Below the pieces are notes generated by a model that worked only from the letters and a program-made list of their open reading frames with translations, was not told the DNA's origin and ran no database searches. The position numbers and the translations under genes were made by a program. Positions 1-8,157 of a stretch of 15,191 nt of DNA are shown piece after piece. Origin of the DNA: LSUCC0057 sp042091915 (GTDB taxonomy: Bacteria > Pseudomonadota > Gammaproteobacteria > Pseudomonadales > Porticoccaceae); assembly GCA_042091915.1 (NCBI GenBank), contig JBELGO010000037.1:1-15191 (forward strand), in the 5' to 3' direction. The stretch's first letter is position 1; the number at the start of each line of letters is the position of its first letter.

Positions 1-3000
1 GCGGCGAGTGGGTGGATATTACTAGCTCGGTCAGCGGTACCGCAGTGAGCCATGCCTTGACACTCAACGACGGCGATAATGCTTTTGCGATGCGGGTGGT
101 GGATGCCGCAGGCAATCTTGGCTCGCAAATGAACTACAGCGCTGAACTCGATACGACGGCGTCCACCATTACCGCCGATAGTTTTGCACTAAGTGCCGAC
201 AGCGGCACCAGCGATAGTGACCACCTGACAAAAACTGCCGGGCAAAATCTGCTCGCCACGCTCTCTACCGAACTGGCCGTAGGCGACCGCTTAGAACTCC
301 AGCGCGATAGCGGCGGATGGACCGATATCACCAGTTCAGTTGCCGGTACCGCAGTCAGCCACGCCTTGACACTTAACGATGGCGATAACGCGTTTGCGAT
401 GCGTGTGGTGGATGCCGCGGGTAACCTTGGCGCAGTGACTAGCTACAACGCCGAACTCGATACCACGGCATCTTCGATCACCGCCGGAAGCTTTGCATTG
501 AGTGCTGATACGGGTACTGATGCTAATGATCATCTGACTCAAACCGCCGAGCAAAATCTGCTCGCCACGCTCACTGCCGAACTAGCGACGGGCGATCGCT
601 TAGAGTTACAGCGCGACAGCGGCGAGTGGGTGGATATCACCAGCTCGGTCAGCGGTACCGCAGTGAGCCATGCATTGACACTCAACGACGGCGATAATGC
701 TTTTGCGATGCGTGTGGTGGATGCCGCAGGCAATCTTAATACGCAGACTAGCTATAGTGCGGAGTTGGAACGTGCAGCACCGCTTATAACAAATATCTCG
801 ATAGCAACGACAGATGCAGATGCTACTGCGAAAGTTGGCGACACTATAGAATTACTGTTCAGCTTAAATGAGCCGGTTCCTGAGGCGAGTGTGGTGACTA
901 TCGACGGTGCATTAGTGACACCAGTGTTGGCAACTTTAAGTGACAGCCGTTATCAATACAGTGCAAGCTATACCGTCGTTGAGAGTTCTTCTGAAGGCTC
1001 TGTCGAATTTTCCGTTGTCGCTACTGATTTTGCAGGCAACATCTCTCTGAGCGCAAATGCAACGACAGATAGCAGTGCGGTAGTAATTGATGTTACGCCA
1101 CCTGCAGCGGGAACGCTCAGTTTTGTCGATTTAGAAGATACCGGGCGAAGTGATAGTGACGCCATCACTAGCGACAACAATTTCTCATTGCAGTTGGCGG
1201 GTGCCGAGCCCGGTGCGCTAGTCGACTACCAAATATCGACCAATGGCACTACCTGGGCTGCTACAACTTCAGCCCAGCTTGAGCTCGCAACCCGAACAAC
1301 CCCGTATCACTACCGCGCCCTTGTGACAGATGCGGCAGGTAACGAAACAGTCAGTAACAGTCTTGAAGTGACGATAGATATTACTGCGTCGAACAATACT
1401 TTACAGCCAGGCATCGCCGCGCCTAAAACCTACAACGGCTCTACAAAAATATTGGATGTTGATATAGAGCCACTATCAACGGGTGGTTATATTGCCGTTT
1501 ATAGCGGCAACTATTCGGGCAGCGATACGGTCTATCTACAAGAGTACGATCACGGCGGTACAGCCATTGGCAGTCGTATCGCTTTGCCCGGCCAAACTAG
1601 TGGCAGCAGTAAAGATGACATTGTTGTCATTGAGTTGCCCAACAATCAATTAGCTATCACCTATGGCAGTTACCTTTACTCGTCCAATAAAGGTGCTTTC
1701 CACCTAAGTATTTATGACTACGAGTCCGGTCTGCGCACGGCCTCTTACTCTTCTTTTAATACCACGGATAACGAATTTACACCGCAAGGGCTGTTCAGTT
1801 TCGACTCTGGTAGCTCAGTCAACCTGTTAGTTAATCGCATTCAGCCAGCCGCCGCCTACAGTGCGATTGATTATTCTTTCTTGGATCTCAACGACGCCGC
1901 CAGCATGGCTAGCTCTACTGATGTTCACAGCCTGGGCGCTGTCACACAGGGTGCACAAAAGATCGCTGATGATGGCAGCTATGTGGCGATTGTTTCGAAT
2001 AAAGTCAATGCGCGATCCACCTCCACGCTAAACTACGACACAGATTTAGTTATCTACGACGGCTCAACTCTCAGCAAAATCCAGCTCAATAGCAACACAG
2101 GTTATCAGGATGGCAACATCGCACTGCTTGCAGGCGGTGAACGTTTAGTTGTCACCTGGAATGAATACATTCATTCCTACTACCAACGGTTTACCCTTGC
2201 AGGGGAAGCTGTTGGCAGCCCCGTGCGCTTAACCTCCACAGGGTCATTCAACCAAAAAGGGCAGATAGTTGCTCTTGAAGATGGCGGTTTTGCGATTTAT
2301 TGGCAGAGCTCAGCCGGGTTGCACCTGCAATTCTTTGATGCGGTGGGCGCCACTAAAACTGCTATTATCGATGTTTTTGATGTCAGTTCTTATAGCTATC
2401 CACAAATCATTACTACCGGCGAATCTACCACAGTTGTAGTGGCTTGGTATGACAATGTAGACAAGCTCTCTTATCTGCAGCGCTTTGATAGCGACGGTAA
2501 CCCTCTGGGAGAGCCCAGCAGTTTATTTATCGCCCCTGCCGAACTGGAAGCGCTGCCCAACGGCGAGTTTGTAGTCACCCAAACGTACACAACGTCAGCT
2601 GTCGGGGATAGAACACTCGTTCACCACTTTTTAGCTGACGGTACATTGCTGCAGCCGTCTGATGCAGTATTCAGTAGTGATACGGGTCGTTTTACTGGTG
2701 ACTTAGTCACCAGTGTGGCCGCCCAGACCATCTCTTTAGAACTGGCCCACTCATTGGCGACGGGTGAATGGCTGTTGGGCTCTTTAGATGGTGGAGCGAC
2801 TTGGACCAATCTCAATGAGCAGCTCACTGAAAAAGTGCTCAGCTGGGCTGTGACGCTGCCAGCCAGCGGCACACTGCAGTTAAAAACAGTCGATTCAGCC
2901 GGTAACGAGACGCTGCTGGTCGATGACCCGTACAGCGTCGATAGCAGTGCGCCAACGGTTGTTATTACCGATATCTCGCTCAGTGATGATAACGGTCCCA

Positions 3001-3758
3001 GCTCTAGTGATCTCATCACCAACATCGCTAGACAAGTTATCACGGCGACACTTTCAGCTGAGCTCAGTGCGAGCGAGATACTTTATGGGTCGGTAGATGC
3101 CGGTGAAACGTGGCGGCTGATTACAGACGCAGTGGACGGCACCGCGGTCAGCTGGTCAGTGGGCGCCACCCTAGACGGGGCTAGCTCCATACAGCTTAAG
3201 GTAGTCGATGTGGCAGGCAATGAAGGCGCTGTGGCCAGCGCTGATTATCAATTAGTTGCCAGCGATGTAGATACATCTGTGGTGGTCTTCGATCTAGTCA
3301 ACGGCGCCAGTTCTAGCCACTCAGATCGCAGTTTTGACAGTGCCGTTGAATATACCATTTATCTACTGGTCGACAGTGACCAGAGTATTTTAAATGCCAG
3401 TGGCTCCGAGTGGGTCAGCTGGAGTGGTGGCGATAGTCTCAGCGCCAATGACAGAGTGATTATTGTTGGCGATACAGGGGCGATCGATATTGCCGACAAC
3501 TACACTTTTGCAGGCTTGGCTGATGGCGATCACCTGGTTGCCCAAACCGATCAGTTCGGCTTGAAAGTGGGCTCAAATTCTACTGCAGAGCACCTCTTGC
3601 TGGATTCAACCGGCAAGTTGACACGGCGCATGGCTTATACCTCTGTGGCCAGTGCACAGCTCTGGAGTGGCCAGGCAGTTTTTGCAACGCCTGCAGCGGC
3701 TGCACAATATCTCTCGGCGATTCCGGACGGTTTATTAACCAGCCAAGGCCTCAGTTAA
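1..3758 (+). CDS. C-terminal part of a giant Ig-like repeat surface/secreted protein (5' truncated by window)
   Basis: The frame is open from the first bases, so the true start lies upstream; the first in-window GTG at 12 is inside a repeat and is not a start. Nucleotides 1-770 encode 103-residue repeats with the motifs DITSSV, LNDGDNAF and VVDAAGNL, typical of bacterial Ig-like domains of large adhesins. Two diverged Ig-like domains follow (about 780-1080 and 1092-1380; AGN and DAAGNE motifs). About 1440-2650 holds roughly eight 45-55-residue repeats with GG-x-V-x-W and RF-x-x-x-G-x-x-x-G patterns, resembling a beta-propeller. Two more Ig-like domains follow (about 2655-3257; DSAGNE, DVAGNE). 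The last 165 or so residues match nothing I recognise. There are no GGxGxD calcium nonapeptides, no LPxTG and no obvious autotransporter barrel. The protein is rich in Asp, Ser, Thr and Ala with no Cys in the visible part. Role inferred: cell-surface adhesion or a matrix protein; the export route is unclear. Confidence 0.85.
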   Translation, partial: GEWVDITSSVSGTAVSHALTLNDGDNAFAMRVVDAAGNLGSQMNYSAELDTTASTITADSFALSADSGTSDSDHLTKTAGQNLLATLSTELAVGDRLELQRDSGGWTDITSSVAGTAVSHALTLNDGDNAFAMRVVDAAGNLGAVTSYNAELDTTASSITAGSFALSADTGTDANDHLTQTAEQNLLATLTAELATGDRLELQRDSGEWVDITSSVSGTAVSHALTLNDGDNAFAMRVVDAAGNLNTQTSYSAELERAAPLITNISIATTDADATAKVGDTIELLFSLNEPVPEASVVTIDGALVTPVLATLSDSRYQYSASYTVVESSSEGSVEFSVVATDFAGNISLSANATTDSSAVVIDVTPPAAGTLSFVDLEDTGRSDSDAITSDNNFSLQLAGAEPGALVDYQISTNGTTWAATTSAQLELATRTTPYHYRALVTDAAGNETVSNSLEVTIDITASNNTLQPGIAAPKTYNGSTKILDVDIEPLSTGGYIAVYSGNYSGSDTVYLQEYDHGGTAIGSRIALPGQTSGSSKDDIVVIELPNNQLAITYGSYLYSSNKGAFHLSIYDYESGLRTASYSSFNTTDNEFTPQGLFSFDSGSSVNLLVNRIQPAAAYSAIDYSFLDLNDAASMASSTDVHSLGAVTQGAQKIADDGSYVAIVSNKVNARSTSTLNYDTDLVIYDGSTLSKIQLNSNTGYQDGNIALLAGGERLVVTWNEYIHSYYQRFTLAGEAVGSPVRLTSTGSFNQKGQIVALEDGGFAIYWQSSAGLHLQFFDAVGATKTAIIDVFDVSSYSYPQIITTGESTTVVVAWYDNVDKLSYLQRFDSDGNPLGEPSSLFIAPAELEALPNGEFVVTQTYTTSAVGDRTLVHHFLADGTLLQPSDAVFSSDTGRFTGDLVTSVAAQTISLELAHSLATGEWLLGSLDGGATWTNLNEQLTEKVLSWAVTLPASGTLQLKTVDSAGNETLLVDDPYSVDSSAPTVVITDISLSDDNGPSSSDLITNIARQVITATLSAELSASEILYGSVDAGETWRLITDAVDGTAVSWSVGATLDGASSIQLKVVDVAGNEGAVASADYQLVASDVDTSVVVFDLVNGASSSHSDRSFDSAVEYTIYLLVDSDQSILNASGSEWVSWSGGDSLSANDRVIIVGDTGAIDIADNYTFAGLADGDHLVAQTDQFGLKVGSNSTAEHLLLDSTGKLTRRMAYTSVASAQLWSGQAVFATPAAAAQYLSAIPDGLLTSQGLS
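15..770 (+). repeat. 309-bp in-frame tandem repeat, at least 2.5 copies
   Basis: The GAT codon opening the DITSSV motif recurs at 15, 324 and 633, giving an exact 309-bp (103-codon) period. The third unit diverges after about 737-770, where the array ends. More copies probably lie upstream of the window because the frame enters mid-repeat. Copies 1 and 3 differ at about 4 of 119 compared bases, whereas copy 2 differs from copy 3 at about 20, so the most similar copies are not neighbours. Confidence 0.9.
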
Positions 3759-3819
3759 TACTCATTGCGACCGACTGGCCACAAACCCCATTTTTTTGCG
3801 CTTGGCAACGCCGGCTGGG

Positions 3820-3849
3820 TTGGTTAGATTACACTTACAAAATAATAAT
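3820..3849 (+). promoter_or_regulatory. Weak candidate sigma70-type promoter for the PQQ dehydrogenase
   Basis: TTGGTT (3820-3825) stands 18 bp before AATAAT (3844-3849), inside an AT-rich stretch (3831-3870) in the 142-bp gap before the dehydrogenase. The -10 is one mismatch from consensus but the -35 is poor, so an activator may be needed. The rest of the gap (3759-3819) shows a T7 run at 3791-3797 without a convincing hairpin before it, so I do not call a terminator for the upstream giant gene. Confidence 0.25.
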
Positions 3850-3889
3850 TAAATCAATTATCAACGGCTGTTCCACAGACCTATTGAGA

Positions 3890-3893
3890 GAGG
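3890..3893 (+). promoter_or_regulatory. Ribosome binding site of the PQQ dehydrogenase
   Basis: GAGG, within a purine-rich GAGAGAGG stretch, lies 7 nt before the ATG at 3901. It supports this start, which also yields a complete lipoprotein signal peptide. Confidence 0.7.
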
Positions 3894-3900
3894 TAACCCG

Positions 3901-6045
3901 ATGCGACACAGACAATCATTTAAGGTGTTGGCGTTGACGCTAGCAATACCTGCAGTTATGGCCTTGTCGGGCTGTGCTGAAAAACCTGCTGAACAAAGTG
4001 GTGTCACCCACGAGAGACTAGTCAATTCTGCAGCTGAACCCCATAACTGGTTTGGTTACGGTGGCGACTACGGCGAGCAGCACTTCAGCACTCTCAACCA
4101 AATCAATGCAGACAATGTCGACCAGTTAGGCTTGGCTTGGAGCTTTAAATACGATTTAGATCGTGTCGTCCAAGGGGTGCCTGTAGTCGCCGATGGGGTT
4201 ATGTACACCACCAGTGCCTTCAGTATCGTCCATGCCCTGGATGCGGTGAGCGGCGAATTACTGTGGAAATACAACCCAGAAGTGTTTAAATCGGTGACGG
4301 GTTCGGGCTGCTGTGATGCGGCTAACCGCGGTGTCGCACTGCTAAACGATAAAGTCTTTGTCGGCGTTTACGATGGCCGCCTTGAAGCACTGGATGCCGC
4401 GACTGGTGAAGTCGCTTGGTCTGTCGACACAGTCATTGATTCTGAACGCAACTACACTATCACCGGCGCACCGCGTGTCGTCAAAGACAAAGTGATCATT
4501 GGTAACGGTGGTGGCGAGTACGGTGTCCGCGGCTACATTACCGCCTACGATGCTGAGACAGGCGAGATGGCTTGGCGGTTCTATACTGTGCCAGGAGACC
4601 CCTCACTGCCGCCAGAAGATGCCGCCATGGCAATGGCGCAAAAAACTTGGTTTGGTGATAGCTATTGGGAGCAGGGCGGTGGCGGTACCGTTTGGGATTC
4701 GATGGCCTATGACCCCGAGCTGGATCTGTTTTATATCGGTGTAGGTAACGGGTCACTTTGGAACTACAAAGAGCGCAGTGAGGCTAAAGGGGATAACCTG
4801 TTCCTTTCCTCTATTGTCGCTTTGCGGCCCGACACCGGAGAGTACGTCTGGCATTATCAGACTACTCCGGGTGATGCCTGGGACTACACCGCTACACAAA
4901 CTATTACGGTTGCCACACTGCCTGTCGACGGTGAGTCGCGCCGAGTGGTTATGCAAGCCCCTAAAAATGGTTTTTTCTATGTCATAGATGCCGCCACGGG
5001 TGAACTTATTTCGGCAGAAAAGTTTGGCTATGTGACCTGGGCGAAAGGGATCGATCCTGAGACGGGTCGACCGATAGTCGATAACGATGCCGCCAATTAC
5101 TGGGAATCGGGTGAGGGTAAAGTAGTGTTCCCAGGCTCACAGGGTGCGCACAACTGGAACCCGATGAGCTACTCGCCAATCACTGGTTTAGTTTATATTC
5201 CACAGCAGGTAACGCTCGAGCATTTTGTCCCTCTTGCCAGTGGTGACATTGTCAAACCTGAAAAAAATCAAATCAATATCGGTATGGTGGTTCCGGTTGT
5301 TCCCGAGACGCCTGAAGAGATTGCTCAGCTGCATCAAATTTACCGCGGTAAATTGCAAGCCTGGGACCCTATCAAGCAAGAAGAAGTCTGGTCACACCCA
5401 CACGACCATATCGCCAACGGCGGCACTCTGGCGACTGCGGGTAACTTAGTTTTCCAAGGCACTGCCGATGGCCGTTTTGTTGCCTATGCGGCGGATAGCG
5501 GCGAGAAGCTTTGGGAGGTGCCGGTATCTAGCGGTGTTGGCGCAGGGCCGATGACCTATGAGGTTGACGGTGAGCAGTATGTTGCCATCAATGTCGGCTT
5601 TGGCGGATCGTTTGGTATCACCTTTGGTGCTCTGTCGCAGTTGACCAAAGTTCTGCCTGACTCGCGCCTGTATGTCTTCAAGCTTGGCGGAGACGAGCCA
5701 CTGCCAGAATTTAAACGCCGCACGATTGAGATGCCCCCACTGGTTGAGCAGCCTGGAGATGCAGAATCTATTGCTCGTGGCAAGGAACTCTTCGGCTTGA
5801 ACTGTGCCGCCTGTCACGGTCTCAGCGCTATCAGTGGCGGCTTACTGCCAGATCTGCGCATGCTCACCGATGAAAAACACCAAATGTTTATTGGTACGTT
5901 GATGGGTGCACTGCAAGAAAACGGTATGCCGAGCTTCGCTGAACGTTTGAATATGCAGGAGATGACCGATATCCAGCACTACTTGATCGAGCGTTCTCAC
6001 GATCTGCGCGATCAGCTTATAGAAGCAGGGTTCGACGCGGAGTAG
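3901..6045 (+). CDS. Quinohaemoprotein (PQQ + haem c) alcohol dehydrogenase, predicted lipoprotein
   Basis: A 714-residue periplasmic alcohol dehydrogenase expected to oxidise primary alcohols or diols to aldehydes and pass electrons through its own haem c. Residues 1-25 form a lipoprotein signal with lipobox LSGC (lipidated Cys25). The eight-bladed PQQ domain spans about 45-600, with repeated A-x-D-x-x-[TS]-G-[EK]-x-x-W motifs and the adjacent-cysteine pair C137-C138. By family alignment E206, N283 and D328 are the likely calcium ligands, D328 also being the catalytic base. Residue 330 is Thr; lanthanide-dependent XoxF-type enzymes carry an extra Asp there, so this looks calcium-type. A C-terminal cytochrome c domain (about 622-705) has CAACH at 635-639 and probable axial Met676 in GMPSF. 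It resembles type II quinohaemoproteins in domain order but is predicted to be membrane-anchored. The substrate cannot be read from sequence. No PQQ synthesis genes are in the window. The Crp/Fnr gene follows after 5 bp. Confidence 0.93.
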   Translation: MRHRQSFKVLALTLAIPAVMALSGCAEKPAEQSGVTHERLVNSAAEPHNWFGYGGDYGEQHFSTLNQINADNVDQLGLAWSFKYDLDRVVQGVPVVADGVMYTTSAFSIVHALDAVSGELLWKYNPEVFKSVTGSGCCDAANRGVALLNDKVFVGVYDGRLEALDAATGEVAWSVDTVIDSERNYTITGAPRVVKDKVIIGNGGGEYGVRGYITAYDAETGEMAWRFYTVPGDPSLPPEDAAMAMAQKTWFGDSYWEQGGGGTVWDSMAYDPELDLFYIGVGNGSLWNYKERSEAKGDNLFLSSIVALRPDTGEYVWHYQTTPGDAWDYTATQTITVATLPVDGESRRVVMQAPKNGFFYVIDAATGELISAEKFGYVTWAKGIDPETGRPIVDNDAANYWESGEGKVVFPGSQGAHNWNPMSYSPITGLVYIPQQVTLEHFVPLASGDIVKPEKNQINIGMVVPVVPETPEEIAQLHQIYRGKLQAWDPIKQEEVWSHPHDHIANGGTLATAGNLVFQGTADGRFVAYAADSGEKLWEVPVSSGVGAGPMTYEVDGEQYVAINVGFGGSFGITFGALSQLTKVLPDSRLYVFKLGGDEPLPEFKRRTIEMPPLVEQPGDAESIARGKELFGLNCAACHGLSAISGGLLPDLRMLTDEKHQMFIGTLMGALQENGMPSFAERLNMQEMTDIQHYLIERSHDLRDQLIEAGFDAE
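6039..6042 (+). promoter_or_regulatory. Ribosome binding site overlapping the dehydrogenase end, deciding a TTG start
   Basis: GGAG lies in the last codons of the PQQ dehydrogenase, 8 nt before TTG at 6051. It supports TTG as the start of the Crp/Fnr gene and implies translational coupling of the two genes. Confidence 0.55.
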
Positions 6046-6050
6046 AGCGC

Positions 6051-6770
6051 TTGCAACCGATACTGCACTTGCATGATTTCCTCACGGATCTGCCCATAGC
6101 AATCCGTGAGGAGATTTATGCCGCAATGCAGGTGCGCCATGTCGCAACAGAGGAGTTTGTCTACCAGCAAGGTCACGCGCCAGACTTTATGGCCCAAGTG
6201 ATCGATGGAGAGGTAAAGCTCTGCATATACTCTACTGAGGGGCGCGAGGTCATCACTGGCAACTTTCGCAGTGGCGACTGTTTTGGCGAGTTGGGATTAA
6301 TTGATGGCATGCCGCGTATGACTAGTGCGGTGGCTGTTGTGCCGACCAAACTGCGTGTCCTGCGCGCCGGCGCTTTCGACCTCTTTTATCAAAAATATCC
6401 AGAGTTAAGTCGTGCCATCAACCTATTCATGTGTCGTCACGTTCGCCTGCTTTACGAGTTTTCGGAAGAGGCCAAAAGCCTCAATCTCAGGCAAAAACTC
6501 GGCCGTATGTTGTGCAGGTTGGCGCACAGCCACGGCAGCCCAACCGAAGAGGGCGGCATTATGTTAGCCACTTCTCACGAGGAGCTCTCTAAGTTGCTCG
6601 GGGCTTCTCGGCAGAGTGTCAGCAAAGAGCTAAAAACGTTTGAGCGTGAAGGTGTCATTGCGATTCGCTATAACAAGCTTCTCATTCACCAGCTGGCGCC
6701 GCTTGAGGAGGAGTTTTCAGCTCTAGTATCCAGCGGTGCGTTTGCTGCTATCTATCAAGACCCGAGTTAG
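6051..6770 (+). CDS. Crp/Fnr-family transcriptional regulator
   Basis: A 239-residue cytoplasmic DNA-binding regulator. The N-terminal cyclic-nucleotide-binding-like beta-barrel (about 8-110) shows GDCFGELGL (75-83) followed by PRMTS (88-92), resembling a phosphate-binding cassette. A long dimer helix covers about 112-150, and a winged helix-turn-helix lies at about 174-205 with SHEELSKLLGASRQSVSKEL. There is no N-terminal cysteine cluster as in FNR, so oxygen sensing through Fe-S is unlikely; the effector is unknown. The recognition helix reads SRQSVSK: Arg187 and Lys192 align with Crp R180 and R185, but Gln188 replaces the Glu that reads the GA step in Crp and FNR half-sites. The TTG start keeps the usual family N-terminus; the next in-frame ATG (6126) would remove the first helix. 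It is very likely co-transcribed with the dehydrogenase and possibly controls it and the neighbouring operons (inference). Confidence 0.9.
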   Translation: MQPILHLHDFLTDLPIAIREEIYAAMQVRHVATEEFVYQQGHAPDFMAQVIDGEVKLCIYSTEGREVITGNFRSGDCFGELGLIDGMPRMTSAVAVVPTKLRVLRAGAFDLFYQKYPELSRAINLFMCRHVRLLYEFSEEAKSLNLRQKLGRMLCRLAHSHGSPTEEGGIMLATSHEELSKLLGASRQSVSKELKTFEREGVIAIRYNKLLIHQLAPLEEEFSALVSSGAFAAIYQDPS

Positions 6771-6774
6771 CTTC

Positions 6775-8142
6775 TCACAAAAATATTTTGTCAGGGTTAA
6801 GCAGGTTGAGCGGGTCGAGAGCAGCCTTTATGGTTTTCATCAACGCAATCTCTGTGGCGCTGCGCGAGTGGTGTAAATACGCGCGCTTATCTAAACCAAT
6901 ACCGTGCTCGGCAGAGATGGCGCCATTGAACGGTGCCAGCTCGCTATAAATTACCTCTTCAACAGCCGCTTTGTCACTGGTAGGCCCAAAGGCGATGTGT
7001 ATATTGCCGTCCCCTAGGTGCCCGAAGACAACACTGCGGCCACCGGGTTGAATTTCTTTTAAGCGCGCAGTGACCGCGCGGGTGTAGGCATCCATACCGC
7101 GTATTGGCAGGCTGACATCAAAGGCCACTATCGGGTGTAGTGCTGTCATTAGACCTTCAATATCATCGCGCATCTCCCAGAATTGTGCAGCGTGCTGGCT
7201 GCTCTGGGCAATTATTACATCACTAGCGAGCTCGTTTTCGAGCAACTCACCAAGCACTCGTTCAAATTGTTCTGCCTCGCGCTGTTGATCAACGCCGCTG
7301 GACTCAATCAATATAGAGTAGGGGTGGTGCTCATCAAAAAGTTTTTGGTGGCGGCCGGTCTCTTCGATAAGTAAATCAGTTAAGCTGCTCCACATAACCT
7401 CGAAAGAACTCAACTTGCCCTCAAAGGCGCTACCTAGGTGGCGCAGTATTTGCCCGACATAAGCGAAGTCGTCTACGGCGACTACAGCCGTTTGCACAGC
7501 ATCACAGGCCGGGCGCAGCCGCAATACAGCGCGGGTGATAATACCCAGTGTCCCCTCGGATCCAATAAACAGTTGCTTGAGATCGTAGCCGGTATTGTTT
7601 TTCAGCATTTCGTTTAGGCTGGTGACCTCTGTGCCGTCGGCAAGCACGGCCTCTAGCCCGAGTACTTGTTCGCGGGCCATGCCGTAGCGGACTACCGAAT
7701 TGCCTCCTGCATTGGTCGCCAGTGCTCCACCTATTTGTGCTGAGCCGCGCGCTCCCCAATCCATCGCCAACTGCCATCCTTTCTCTTTGGCAGCATTTTG
7801 AGCAGTCTCCAATACCACGCCCGCCTGCACAGTCATAGTGCCGGCCACCTCATCAATAGATTCGATGGTGCGCATTCTTTCCAGTGAAATGGCTAAATGC
7901 TCTGAGCTACAGGTGGTGCCATTGACTAAACCGGTTAGCCCGCCCATCGCGACGACAGGCTGCTGGTTTGCATGGCAGAGTTTCATGACTGCCGACAGCT
8001 CTTCGGTTGAGGCGGGGCGAACAATAGCGATTGCCGGACAGCTACCTTGTCCCATGCTTTGATTGGGCCGAGAAGTGACAGCCTCTCCCTGCAGGAGACC
8101 GTTGCTGCCGACAATTTTTTCAATCTGTGCAATTAAGCTCAT
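6775..8142 (-). CDS. FAD-linked 2-hydroxyacid dehydrogenase (GlcD / D-lactate dehydrogenase type)
   Basis: A 455-residue flavoenzyme of the FAD_binding_4 / FAD-oxidase_C family, expected to oxidise a D-2-hydroxyacid (D-lactate, glycolate or D-2-hydroxyglutarate type) to the 2-oxoacid. The FAD domain shows PVVAMGGLTGLVNG (62-75), GALATNAGGNSVVRYG (139-154) and GSEGTLGIIT (194-203). The C-terminal domain has GHLGDGNIH (374-382) and EHGIGLDKR (412-420), which supply metal-binding and substrate histidines in the family, and ends in NPDKIFL. It has no signal peptide, membrane segment or cysteine-rich Fe-S domain, unlike the long ~940-residue D-lactate dehydrogenases of Pseudomonas. AGGGG lies 7 nt before the ATG. 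It is the last gene of the lldD operon, 15 bp after the permease stop, and its partner LldD suggests D-lactate as first guess. Exact substrate is uncertain. Confidence 0.88.
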   Translation of the reverse strand: MSLIAQIEKIVGSNGLLQGEAVTSRPNQSMGQGSCPAIAIVRPASTEELSAVMKLCHANQQPVVAMGGLTGLVNGTTCSSEHLAISLERMRTIESIDEVAGTMTVQAGVVLETAQNAAKEKGWQLAMDWGARGSAQIGGALATNAGGNSVVRYGMAREQVLGLEAVLADGTEVTSLNEMLKNNTGYDLKQLFIGSEGTLGIITRAVLRLRPACDAVQTAVVAVDDFAYVGQILRHLGSAFEGKLSSFEVMWSSLTDLLIEETGRHQKLFDEHHPYSILIESSGVDQQREAEQFERVLGELLENELASDVIIAQSSQHAAQFWEMRDDIEGLMTALHPIVAFDVSLPIRGMDAYTRAVTARLKEIQPGGRSVVFGHLGDGNIHIAFGPTSDKAAVEEVIYSELAPFNGAISAEHGIGLDKRAYLHHSRSATEIALMKTIKAALDPLNLLNPDKIFL

Positions 8143-8157
8143 TATTTGCCCCTGGTA

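Noticed and set aside
3759..3819. Terminator after the giant repeat gene
   Set aside because: A T7 run is present at 3791-3797 but no stable stem precedes it; the GC-rich part lies after it.
3841..3866. FNR-like box near the PQQ dehydrogenase promoter (ATCAA at 3860-3864)
   Set aside because: Only one half-site is present; the partner at the correct spacing reads AAATC instead of TTGAT.
6777..6791. Palindrome ACAAAA-ATA-TTTTGT as a bidirectional terminator
   Set aside because: The stem is nearly all A-T, without a GC core, and it forms part of the last codons of the FAD enzyme.
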